Source: Alphaproteobacteria bacterium
GTDB lineage: Bacteria; Pseudomonadota; Alphaproteobacteria; Micavibrionales; Micavibrionaceae
Direction: 5' to 3'
NCBI GenBank assembly: GCA_030639165.1
Contig: DAOWDF010000004.1
Coordinates: 1 to 7,849 of the forward strand
Length of the DNA: 7,849 nt
Below, piece by piece: positions 1 through 5,238 of this stretch (the stretch's first letter is position 1; the number at the start of each line of letters is the position of its first letter). A model generated the notes under the pieces. It searched no databases, was not told the origin of the DNA, and saw nothing but the letters and a program-made list of their open reading frames with translations. The position numbers and the translations under genes were made by a program.

Positions 1-1197
1 ATTCATGAATATCAAGCTAAAGATTTATTAGAAAAATACGGCGTTGCGGTGCCAAAAGGCATTCCGGCGATGAGCGTGGATGAGGCTGTGAGCGCAGCTG
101 AGAGCATGAAATCTTCTTTATATGTAGTAAAGGCGCAAATACATGCTGGTGGGCGTGGAGCAGGGCATTTCACTAATGACCCAGATGGTAAGGGCGGTGT
201 TCGTCTTTGTAAGACTGTCGATGAAGTTCGCGAGGCGGCTGAAGCGATGATGGGTAATGTGCTTGTAACCAAGCAAACCGGCGCGGAAGGCAAAGAAGTT
301 CAGCGTTTATATGTTACTGATGGCGTTGATATTGAGAAGGAATATTACTGCTCAATCGTGCTGGATCGTGAATCTGCGCGTCCGACTTTCATGGTATCTA
401 CCGAGGGCGGTATGGATATCGAGGAAGTTGCGGAGAATAGCCCTGAAAAAATTGTCAAGGTATCTGTCGACCCTGCGAGCGGTATTTCCGGTTTTCATTG
501 CCGTAAATTAGCGTTTGCTTTGGGCTTGAAGGGCGCACAAGTTAAAAGCGCGGTGAAGTTTTTCTCTAACTTATATAAGGCATTTATCGAACTAGATGCT
601 TCGACTATCGAGATTAATCCGATGATCTTGGCTGGCGATGAAGTTATGGCGCTGGACGCTAAAATGAATTTCGATCCTAATGCTTTGTTCCGTCACCCTG
701 AAATTGTTGCTCTGCGTGACGAAACAGAGGAAGATGCGAACGAGAAGCTGGCTGCGGATAACGAACTTTCTTATGTTAGTCTCGACGGTAATATTGGCTG
801 TGTGGTTAATGGCTCTGGGCTTGCGATGTCGACGATGGATATTATTAAGCTTAAAGGCGGCGAGCCTGCAAACTTCTTGGATGTTGGGGGTGGCGCAACT
901 GCAGAGCGCGTTACTGTTGCGTTCAAAATTATTCTCTCAGACCCTAATGTTAAGGGGATATTGGTTAATATATTTGGCGGTATCATGAAATGTGATGTTA
1001 TTGCTGAGGGCGTTATTGCCGCGGCGAAGGAAGTTAATCTTTCTGTGCCATTGGTTGTTCGCCTTGAGGGAACTAATGTTAAAAAAGGTAAGGAGCTTAT
1101 GGCTGCTTCTGGTCTGCCTATTATCTCTGCTGATGATCTTGGCGATGCCGCAGAAAAAGTTGTTCAAGCCACATTAAAAGCTCAGGAGGCAGCGTAA
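1..1197 (+). CDS. sucC: Succinyl-CoA synthetase beta subunit (5' end cut by window edge)
   Basis: This gene encodes the nucleotide-binding beta subunit of succinyl-CoA synthetase, which with SucD converts succinyl-CoA to succinate in the TCA cycle and makes ATP or GTP. The reading frame is open from base 1 and begins IHEYQAKDLLEKYGV, which matches the usual SucC N-terminus MNIHEYQAK, so only about two codons are missing. The 398 visible residues fit the family length. ATP-grasp features are present in order: KAQIHAGGRG (nt 130-159), EINPM (nt 610-624), DVGGG (near nt 880) and IFGGIMKCDV (nt 970-999). The GTG at nt 49 is not the start, because conserved sequence lies upstream of it. Specificity for ADP or GDP cannot be read from the sequence. 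The stop codon lies 3 nt before a repeat that opens a foreign-looking insert separating this gene from sucD. Confidence 0.97.
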   Translation: MHEYQAKDLLEKYGVAVPKGIPAMSVDEAVSAAESMKSSLYVVKAQIHAGGRGAGHFTNDPDGKGGVRLCKTVDEVREAAEAMMGNVLVTKQTGAEGKEVQRLYVTDGVDIEKEYYCSIVLDRESARPTFMVSTEGGMDIEEVAENSPEKIVKVSVDPASGISGFHCRKLAFALGLKGAQVKSAVKFFSNLYKAFIELDASTIEINPMILAGDEVMALDAKMNFDPNALFRHPEIVALRDETEEDANEKLAADNELSYVSLDGNIGCVVNGSGLAMSTMDIIKLKGGEPANFLDVGGGATAERVTVAFKIILSDPNVKGILVNIFGGIMKCDVIAEGVIAAAKEVNLSVPLVVRLEGTNVKKGKELMAASGLPIISADDLGDAAEKVVQATLKAQEAA

Positions 1198-1200
1198 TAT

Positions 1201-1224
1201 CTAACTACAGAGGTAAACAGAGAT
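1201..1224 (+). repeat. 24-bp ACAGAG-type repeat, copy A
   Basis: The sequence runs CTAACTACAGAG, then GTAAA, then CAGAGAT. It matches copy B (1644-1667) at 22 of 24 positions and the reverse complement of copy C (2061-2084) closely. After a CTAA lead it consists of two decamers of the form NNRCAGAGRT, one helical turn apart. Its last two bases are the AT of the ATG of the downstream GxxExxY gene, and its internal AGAGG (1209-1213) sits 9 nt before that ATG, so the repeat supplies both the ribosome binding site and part of the start codon. It begins 3 nt after the sucC stop. Confidence 0.85.
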
Positions 1225-1633
1225 GTCTGTGAGTGTTTCAAAATTTCCTGATTTAGGTGGTGATTTAACTGGAAAGATTATTGGTGCTGCCATTGATGTT
1301 CATAAAGAGCTTGGTGTTGGTCTCTTAGAGAATGTTTATGAGGAATGTCTTTATTATGAATTGATTGGTTTGGGTTTGGATGTTGAAAAACAAGCAATGT
1401 TGCCAGTTATTTATAAAGGTAAGCGCATTGATCAAGGTTTTAGGATTGATCTTAGAGTTAATAAGGAAGTGATTATTGAATTAAAATCTTGTGAAGAAAT
1501 AAGGCCTGTTCATCGTGCACAAGTTATTACCTATATGAAGTTATCAAAAACGCCTATTGGTTTGCTTATTAATTTTAATGAAAAAGTTTTGAAAGATGGA
1601 ATTCAGCGTTTTGCTTTGGCGGAGTTTAGTTAG
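1223..1633 (+). CDS. GxxExxY protein, PD-(D/E)XK nuclease-like family
   Basis: This 136-residue protein belongs to the GxxExxY family (PDDEXK_3-like). The naming motif is G33-L-L-E36-N-V-Y39, preceded by the typical TGKIIGAAIDVHKELG helix at about residues 16-31. A complete nuclease-type core follows: D76, then E86-L87-K88 as the ExK element, then Q100-x3-Y104 as a QxxxY motif, so the predicted metal-dependent active site is intact. The biological role of the family is not established, and calling it an active nuclease is inference. The ATG at 1223 lies at the end of repeat copy A, with AGAGG 9 nt upstream inside the repeat. It falls in the loop of a small ACAGA/TCTGT inverted repeat (1217-1230). 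The gene sits 25 nt after sucC and is probably transcribed with it. It is more AT-rich than sucC and looks acquired. Confidence 0.9.
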   Translation: MSVSVSKFPDLGGDLTGKIIGAAIDVHKELGVGLLENVYEECLYYELIGLGLDVEKQAMLPVIYKGKRIDQGFRIDLRVNKEVIIELKSCEEIRPVHRAQVITYMKLSKTPIGLLINFNEKVLKDGIQRFALAEFS

Positions 1634-1643
1634 TTTTATGATT

Positions 1644-1667
1644 CTAACTACAGAGATAAGCAGAGAT
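1644..1667 (+). repeat. 24-bp ACAGAG-type repeat, copy B
   Basis: The sequence runs CTAACTACAGAG, then ATAAG, then CAGAGAT. It is in the same orientation as copy A and differs from it at two positions. It lies between the GxxExxY stop (1631-1633) and the DUF2513 start (1682). Unlike copy A it does not provide the next start codon; the downstream gene has its own GAGGG site (1672-1676). Confidence 0.85.
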
Positions 1668-1681
1668 TTTAGAGGGTAATA

Positions 1682-2041
1682 ATGAAGTTGGATTATGATT
1701 TAATAAAAGAGATTATGCTTTATATTGAATCTAATTCTGATGGCGAAAATGAAGTGTGGGTTGATGTTAAAGATTTACCTTTAGGTTGTAGTCAGGAAAA
1801 AATTGATTATCATCTTAATATTTTAGGAGATGATGATTTGTTGATATTGGGTAATTATGGTGGTCTTGCTGGTAGTTTGCCTGTTTATAGGTTAACAGCA
1901 GAAGGGCATAGGGTGCTAGAAACTATTAAAAATGATAATTTATGGAATAAAATAAAAGCTGATGTTTTAGATGGCGGTAGAGGTGAGCTAAAAAATATTC
2001 CTGCGTTAGTAATTAAATTAATTTTAACAGGTAGTATTTGA
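1682..2041 (+). CDS. DUF2513-family small protein
   Basis: This 119-residue protein resembles the DUF2513 family, whose function is not known. As I recall the family, its hallmarks are an N-terminal xxDLIxxIxxxIE segment (here DYDLIKEIMLYIES, residues 4-17), a YH helix (residues 43-44, YHLNILGDDDLL), LTxEGH (residues 71-76), a DxxWNK segment (residues 85-90) and a short hydrophobic tail (ALVIKLILTG). The pattern of helices followed by a strand pair suggests a winged-helix fold, which would fit DNA binding, but no DNA contact can be shown. The start ATG has GAGGG 5 nt upstream (1672-1676). The stop is TGA at 2039-2041, so TGA acts as a stop codon here. The gene is very AT-rich (13 G/C in the first 60 nt). 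It lies between repeat copies B and C, next to the GxxExxY gene and on the same strand as the suc genes. Confidence 0.8.
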   Translation: MKLDYDLIKEIMLYIESNSDGENEVWVDVKDLPLGCSQEKIDYHLNILGDDDLLILGNYGGLAGSLPVYRLTAEGHRVLETIKNDNLWNKIKADVLDGGRGELKNIPALVIKLILTGSI

Positions 2042-2060
2042 TTTATAATTTACGAAAATG

Positions 2061-2084
2061 ATCTCTGTATATCTCTGTAGTTAT
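2061..2084 (-). repeat. 24-bp ACAGAG-type repeat, copy C (inverted)
   Basis: On the + strand this reads as two tandem decamers, ATCTCTGTAT and ATCTCTGTAG, followed by TTAT. Its reverse complement runs ATAACTACAGAG, then ATATA, then CAGAGAT. It matches both A and B at all but two positions over the last 23 bases. It closes the insert on the sucD side, 29 nt before the sucD ATG. Confidence 0.85.
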
Positions 2085-2112
2085 TAAATAAAATTAAGAA
2101 AAAGGAAATAAA

Positions 2113-2988
2113 ATGTCAGTATTAGTAAATAAAGATACAAAAGTTATATGTCAGGGTTTCACTGGCGCGCAAGGTACGTTCCATTCGGAGCAAGCTGCTG
2201 CTTATGGTACGCAGATGGTTGGTGGAGTGACGCCAGGTAAGGGTGGAACAGAGCATCTTGGCTTGCCTGTGTTTAACACTGTTGGCGAAGCGAAAGAGCG
2301 TACAGGCGCGAATGCATCTGTGATCTATGTGCCTCCTCCGTTTGCGGCGGATGCGATATTAGAAGCGATTGACGCGGAAATAGAGCTAGCGATTTGTATT
2401 ACAGAAGGTATTCCTGTTTTGGATATGGTTAAGGTTAAGCGCGCTTTGTCTGGTTCTAAAACTCGTCTGATTGGCCCTAACTGTCCTGGGATTATTACTC
2501 CTGGTGAATGTAAGATCGGTATTATGCCAGGTCACATTCATAAGCGCGGCTCAGTTGGTATTGTGTCTCGTTCTGGTACTTTGACTTATGAAGCTGTTGC
2601 GCAAACTGGCGCGGTTGGTCTTGGTCAATCGACTTGTATCGGAATAGGCGGCGATCCTGTTAACGGCACAAACTTCATTGATTGTATTGAGATGTTCATG
2701 GCTGATGATGAAACCGAGAGTATTTTGATGATCGGTGAGATTGGCGGTAATGCGGAACTTGAGGCTTGTGAATATTATAAGAGTTTGAAAACCAAGAAGC
2801 CTATTGCTGGATTTATTGCTGGCGCAACTGCTCCTCCTGGTAAACGTATGGGGCATGCTGGTGCGATTATTTCTGGCGCAGATGATACTGCTCCTGCGAA
2901 AATGGACGCAATGCGTTCTGCTGGTTTCGTTGTATCAGAAAGCCCTGCTGGTTTAGGTGAAGCAATTATCAAGGCTATCGCAGCTTAA
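2113..2988 (+). CDS. sucD: Succinyl-CoA synthetase alpha subunit
   Basis: This gene encodes the CoA-binding, phosphohistidine-carrying alpha subunit of succinyl-CoA synthetase, the partner of SucC. The 291-residue length is normal for the family. The CoA-binding N-terminal domain shows GFTGAQGT (residues 15-22) and VGGVTPGKGG (residues 36-45). The ligase domain shows GPNCPG (residues 121-126), SRSGTLTYE (residues 152-160) and GHAG (residues 247-250). His248 is the expected phosphorylated residue. The start ATG is supported by AAGGA at 2102-2106, 6 nt upstream. All recognised motifs are intact. The gene is probably still read from the sucC promoter through the two-gene insert, because no terminator or strong promoter is visible between them; how the insert affects the sucC:sucD expression ratio is unknown. 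Confidence 0.97.
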   Translation: MSVLVNKDTKVICQGFTGAQGTFHSEQAAAYGTQMVGGVTPGKGGTEHLGLPVFNTVGEAKERTGANASVIYVPPPFAADAILEAIDAEIELAICITEGIPVLDMVKVKRALSGSKTRLIGPNCPGIITPGECKIGIMPGHIHKRGSVGIVSRSGTLTYEAVAQTGAVGLGQSTCIGIGGDPVNGTNFIDCIEMFMADDETESILMIGEIGGNAELEACEYYKSLKTKKPIAGFIAGATAPPGKRMGHAGAIISGADDTAPAKMDAMRSAGFVVSESPAGLGEAIIKAIAA

Positions 2989-3256
2989 ATATTACTATTA
3001 ACGTTTGATAAATGGTCTGCAAATATCGTTTTTCTGTGCTTCCGCTTCTCAAATACTAGAATGTATTCTGCGATGCGGTTCTTGAAAATTGGTATTTTCG
3101 ATTCATTTCTCTGCCTTTAATAACAATATTAGGGCATCGAAACACGGTCGTTGTTAAATTCGTCTCACGTATAAGAATACGCTTCGCCTCATTTGGATAA
3201 ATAACCTTGGGCCGTACATAAATGCAGTTTGCTATATTTTGCTATATAGGGTGTGC
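2989..3256. other. Non-coding spacer between convergent sucD and ung, rich in small inverted repeats
   Basis: I see no gene in this 268-bp stretch. It contains several short perfect or near-perfect inverted repeats. CCGC 3042-3045 pairs with GCGG 3075-3078. GAAAAT 3084-3089 pairs with ATTTTC 3094-3099 around a TGGT loop. TTTCGAT 3096-3102 pairs with ATCGAAA 3136-3142, enclosing a bulged stem of GCCTT.AAT 3113-3121 with ATTAGGGC 3128-3135. CGTAT 3168-3172 pairs with ATACG 3177-3181 around AAGA. None is followed by a convincing T-run, so a factor-independent terminator cannot be assigned. The density of structure suggests a dispersed intergenic repeat or a structured 3' trailer of the sucD mRNA. 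Confidence 0.45.
3228..3247. repeat. Perfect 10-bp tandem duplication
   Basis: TTTGCTATAT occurs twice with no spacer, at 3228-3237 and 3238-3247, just downstream of the ung stop codon. It is short enough to have arisen by replication slippage. No function is evident. Confidence 0.7.
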
Positions 3257-3274
3257 GGGTAGGTTAAGCTACCC
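3257..3274. terminator. Possible hairpin at the ung 3' end
   Basis: GGGTAG (3257-3262) and CTACCC (3269-3274) form a perfect 6-bp stem around a 6-nt loop. The stem overlaps the last codons and stop of ung, and its position between convergent genes suits transcript-end formation from either side. No T-run follows on either strand, so a classical intrinsic terminator is not shown. Confidence 0.3.
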
Positions 3275-3947
3275 AACTGATTGGCTTCTTACCATTAGAA
3301 ACCAGATACTCGTTCGCCTTTTTGAAGTGGCCGCAGCCAAAGAACCCTCTATGAGCCGATAGTGGTGAGGGGTGTGGCGCGGTTAGGGCTAAATGCTTGC
3401 TCTGGTCAATAAAGCTGCCTTTTTTCTGGGCATATGCTCCCCATAGTAGGAATACTACATTCTCGCGGTTATCGTTAATGCTGCGGATTATTGCGTCTGT
3501 GAATTCTTCCCAGCCTTTATTTTGGTGCGATCCAGCCTCAGCTTTTCTTACTGTGAGGGTGGCGTTTAGGAGCAATACTCCTTGCTCGGCCCAATGGCTT
3601 AAATCTCCGCTTTTGGGGGCGGGGATGTCATATTCAGTAGATATTTCCTTATAGATATTTCTAAGGCTTGGGGGGAACTTTACTCCATCACGCACTGAAA
3701 AGCTTAAGCCATGTGCTTGATTTTCGCCATGATATGGGTCTTGTCCTAGAATTACCACGCGAATATTGTCGAATGCGGTCATATTCATGGCATTGAAAAT
3801 CTCGTCGCCTTTAGGGTAAGTTATTTGCCCGTCTTGTGCCTCTTTTAATAAGAATCTGTTTAGCGCCTCCATGTATGGTTTTTGAGCTTCTTGGGTCAAT
3901 ATATTCTGCCAGCTTGGGTCTAGTTTTATTTCTTGCTTGTCCGTCAT
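3264..3947 (-). CDS. ung: Uracil-DNA glycosylase, family 1
   Basis: This enzyme removes uracil from DNA after cytosine deamination or dUTP misincorporation and starts base-excision repair. The 227-residue length is typical of family 1 UDG. The water-activating loop is GQDPYHG (residues 68-74, Asp70 catalytic), followed by AHGLSFS (residues 78-84), LLLN (residues 125-128, Asn for uracil recognition) and HPSPLSAHRGFFGCGHF (residues 192-208), whose His192 and Ser/Pro loop form the catalytic and minor-groove-intercalation segment. All key residues are present. The ATG start (3945-3947 on the complement) has only a weak purine-rich stretch upstream. The gene is convergent with sucD and divergent from the next gene, so it is transcribed on its own inside the interrupted suc region. 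No SOS box of the alphaproteobacterial GTTC-N7-GTTC type is visible upstream. Confidence 0.97.
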   Translation of the reverse strand: MTDKQEIKLDPSWQNILTQEAQKPYMEALNRFLLKEAQDGQITYPKGDEIFNAMNMTAFDNIRVVILGQDPYHGENQAHGLSFSVRDGVKFPPSLRNIYKEISTEYDIPAPKSGDLSHWAEQGVLLLNATLTVRKAEAGSHQNKGWEEFTDAIIRSINDNRENVVFLLWGAYAQKKGSFIDQSKHLALTAPHPSPLSAHRGFFGCGHFKKANEYLVSNGKKPISWVA

Positions 3948-3964
3948 GAGGTTATTTCTTTCTA

Positions 3965-3970
3965 ATTATA
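3965..3970 (-). promoter_or_regulatory. Possible -10 element for ung
   Basis: The complement reads TATAAT here, 18 nt upstream of the ung ATG. The position 17 bp further upstream (3988-3993) reads AATAAA on the complement, a poor -35, so the promoter would be weak or activator-dependent. The palindrome at 3992-4003 touches this -35 region. Confidence 0.35.
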
Positions 3971-3991
3971 ATAAAGCTAGCAGATAGTTTA

Positions 3992-4003
3992 TTGTGCGCA
4001 CAA
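3992..4003. promoter_or_regulatory. Perfect 12-bp palindrome, candidate operator
   Basis: TTGTGC and GCACAA form an uninterrupted perfect palindrome in the 99-bp region between the divergent starts of ung and the 369-residue gene. It lies 7 bp upstream of a TTGACA -35 element on the + strand and at the expected -35 position for ung on the - strand. The position fits a dimeric regulator acting on one or both genes, but the regulator is not known. Confidence 0.4.
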
Positions 4004-4010
4004 GTCTATT

Positions 4011-4040
4011 TTGACATAACGTATCGGTGTAATGTAGAAT
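4011..4040 (+). promoter_or_regulatory. Sigma70-type promoter of the 369-residue gene
   Basis: A consensus -35 TTGACA (4011-4016) is followed after 18 bp by TAGAAT (4035-4040), one base from the TATAAT consensus. Transcription would be expected to begin about 6-8 bp after the -10 element, at 4046-4048, which is on the ATG itself (4047). No Shine-Dalgarno sequence lies between the promoter and the ATG, so the transcript is predicted to be leaderless or nearly so. Confidence 0.6.
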
Positions 4041-4046
4041 ATTGTC

Positions 4047-5156
4047 ATGGGTTGGTTATATAATACATTTAATTTATCTGCGGAGACAAAACCAGTTGAG
4101 CCTGTTGGGGTTATCTCGGGTCATTATAACTATCATGATGCTTTGGTGAGCGCAGCAAGTAAGGCTGATTATATAGTTATCGGAGATACCGATCATACCG
4201 ATCTTAAAACACGCCAATATTTAAGTAGTGAGCCGTTTATTGAGAGTCTGGCACAATCAGGTGTAAAGCATATAAGTATTGAAGTTCCATTTGCGTATAA
4301 TAAATCGGTGGAATCATTTCAATCTGGGGCAATTACCAAGGATGAATTTATAAATGATTTATCTGACTTTGGTTTGGTTAGTGATGGTGAGGTTACTAAA
4401 GATGATTTTATTCATTCTATTGTTTCAACAGTAGAATTGGCACAAAAATATGGTGTGCAAGTGCATGCATCTGATCCTATTTTGGATATAAGAGTGATAG
4501 AAGTAGCAATAGAAGTTTTAGATGACCTAGCATCATATGAAGGTATATCAGGTAAGGTTCAAAGTGATGCGCATAAAATTATAGGGCAATTATCTAAGGT
4601 TAATTCCTTAACAGATGCAGGTGAATTTGTCTCTATAATTGATAGTGTAAGAAGTGATCATCCTGAAATATGGGCGGATATTACTTCAGATAAGGTTCTT
4701 GATGAAGCTTTTAGGCGTAGAATTACTGATGATACGCCATTATTTGATATAATTGAGCAGCAAACTAATGGTGAAAAAACCGCGATTATTTATGGCGCTG
4801 CCCATGATAATATAGTTGAGCAATTAAATGATAAGGACTTTTTAGGCGATAATACATTGGTTATCGATGTTGTTAAACACTATAGCCATATGGAGTGGGT
4901 CTCTGGTTTTGTAAACGATAAGGTTGTGCCTGCAGGTGGAAATGAGAGTAGTATAGAGCTTGGTCGCCCTGATTTAGTGATCAACCTTGATGTTGATAGT
5001 ATGTATATTATGGATAAAGCCCCAGATAAATTTACAGAGGGTCTATCTTTCTCTGAATTTGACCCGTTAAAAGATAAGGACGCTGTTGTATTGCATGATA
5101 ATAGCGCTCCAAATGAGCCTAATACTGAATCTGACCTGAAAACTATCGCTCCTTGA
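4047..5156 (+). CDS. Possible ChaN/TraB/erythromycin-esterase-like (Tiki superfamily) protein
   Basis: I do not recognise a named gene for this 369-residue protein. The motif pattern suggests the superfamily that includes ChaN, TraB/Tiki and the erythromycin esterases. It has an early strand ending in IVIGDTDHTD (G46, D47, H50), a second strand with an acidic residue (HISIEVP, E79), an Arg-rich segment RRRITDD (residues 223-229), and a late strand YGAAHDN with G250 and H253. In that superfamily the early GxxH, the glutamate and the late GxxH form the active or metal site, so an enzymatic role is possible; the substrate cannot be inferred. No signal peptide or membrane segment is seen, so it is probably cytosolic. 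The last 80 or so residues are acidic and less structured. The ATG at 4047 has no ribosome binding site and coincides with the predicted transcription start. It is divergent from ung. Confidence 0.5.
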   Translation: MGWLYNTFNLSAETKPVEPVGVISGHYNYHDALVSAASKADYIVIGDTDHTDLKTRQYLSSEPFIESLAQSGVKHISIEVPFAYNKSVESFQSGAITKDEFINDLSDFGLVSDGEVTKDDFIHSIVSTVELAQKYGVQVHASDPILDIRVIEVAIEVLDDLASYEGISGKVQSDAHKIIGQLSKVNSLTDAGEFVSIIDSVRSDHPEIWADITSDKVLDEAFRRRITDDTPLFDIIEQQTNGEKTAIIYGAAHDNIVEQLNDKDFLGDNTLVIDVVKHYSHMEWVSGFVNDKVVPAGGNESSIELGRPDLVINLDVDSMYIMDKAPDKFTEGLSFSEFDPLKDKDAVVLHDNSAPNEPNTESDLKTIAP

Positions 5157-5216
5157 TAAGTATTATTAAAACCTAATTGAGCAATAGAAGTTTTAGGTGT
5201 ATGATTCACGCTGAAT

Positions 5217-5232
5217 TATAACGAAGGTTATA
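5217..5232 (+). promoter_or_regulatory. Inverted repeat enclosing a ribosome binding site
   Basis: TATAAC (5217-5222) and GTTATA (5227-5232) are perfectly complementary around the 4-nt loop GAAG. The loop plus the next G forms GAAGG, the only Shine-Dalgarno-like sequence for the ATG at 5239 (11 nt away). The structure could present or mask the site in RNA, or act as a DNA operator. The left arm also resembles a -10 element. Confidence 0.35.
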
Positions 5233-5238
5233 CCCATT

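Larger units (their letters stand above)
1201..2084 (+). mobile_element. Repeat-bounded two-gene insert between sucC and sucD
   Basis: Seen directly: the segment starts with a 24-bp repeat, ends with an inverted copy of it, has a third copy in the middle, and contains only a GxxExxY gene and a DUF2513 gene. Hand counts on 60-nt blocks give 13 G/C at 1681-1740 and 23 G/C at 1261-1320, against 29 at 121-180 in sucC and 34 at 7261-7320 in sucA. Removing the segment leaves about 30 nt between sucC and sucD, an ordinary intra-operon spacing. From this I infer an acquired passenger unit. No transposase, integrase or clear target-site duplication is visible, so any mobility would need help from elsewhere. 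It could be two units (A to B, B to C) rather than one. Confidence 0.5.

Noticed and set aside
49..1197. A shorter sucC starting at the GTG at 49
   Set aside because: Sequence before it (IHEYQAKDLLEKYG) is the conserved SucC N-terminus and is in frame from base 1; the true start lies just outside the window.
1424..1440. TTGATCAA as an FnrL/FNR-type site
   Set aside because: It lacks the required 4-bp spacer between half-sites and lies inside the GxxExxY coding region.
1223..2041. The GxxExxY and DUF2513 genes as a toxin-antitoxin pair
   Set aside because: The spacing, sizes and families do not show a known toxin-antitoxin pairing, and the repeat between them argues for separate units. The idea has no direct support.
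1201..2084. A classical insertion sequence
   Set aside because: There are inverted end repeats but no transposase-like coding sequence and no clear target-site duplication at the ends.
1201..2084. A CRISPR array, because of three similar repeats
   Set aside because: Only three copies, one inverted, separated by whole genes rather than short regular spacers.
2551..2856. A 101-codon open frame on the - strand within sucD
   Set aside because: It lies inside a well-conserved gene on the other strand, has no recognisable motif and is a by-product of sucD codon use.
3948..4046. A LexA/SOS box controlling ung
   Set aside because: No GTTC-N7-GTTC or CTG-N10-CAG-type site is seen in the upstream region.
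5036..5054. A fourth ACAGAG repeat inside the 369-residue gene
   Set aside because: Only ACAGAGGGT matches; the CTAACT lead and second CAGAGAT unit are missing, so it is probably chance.
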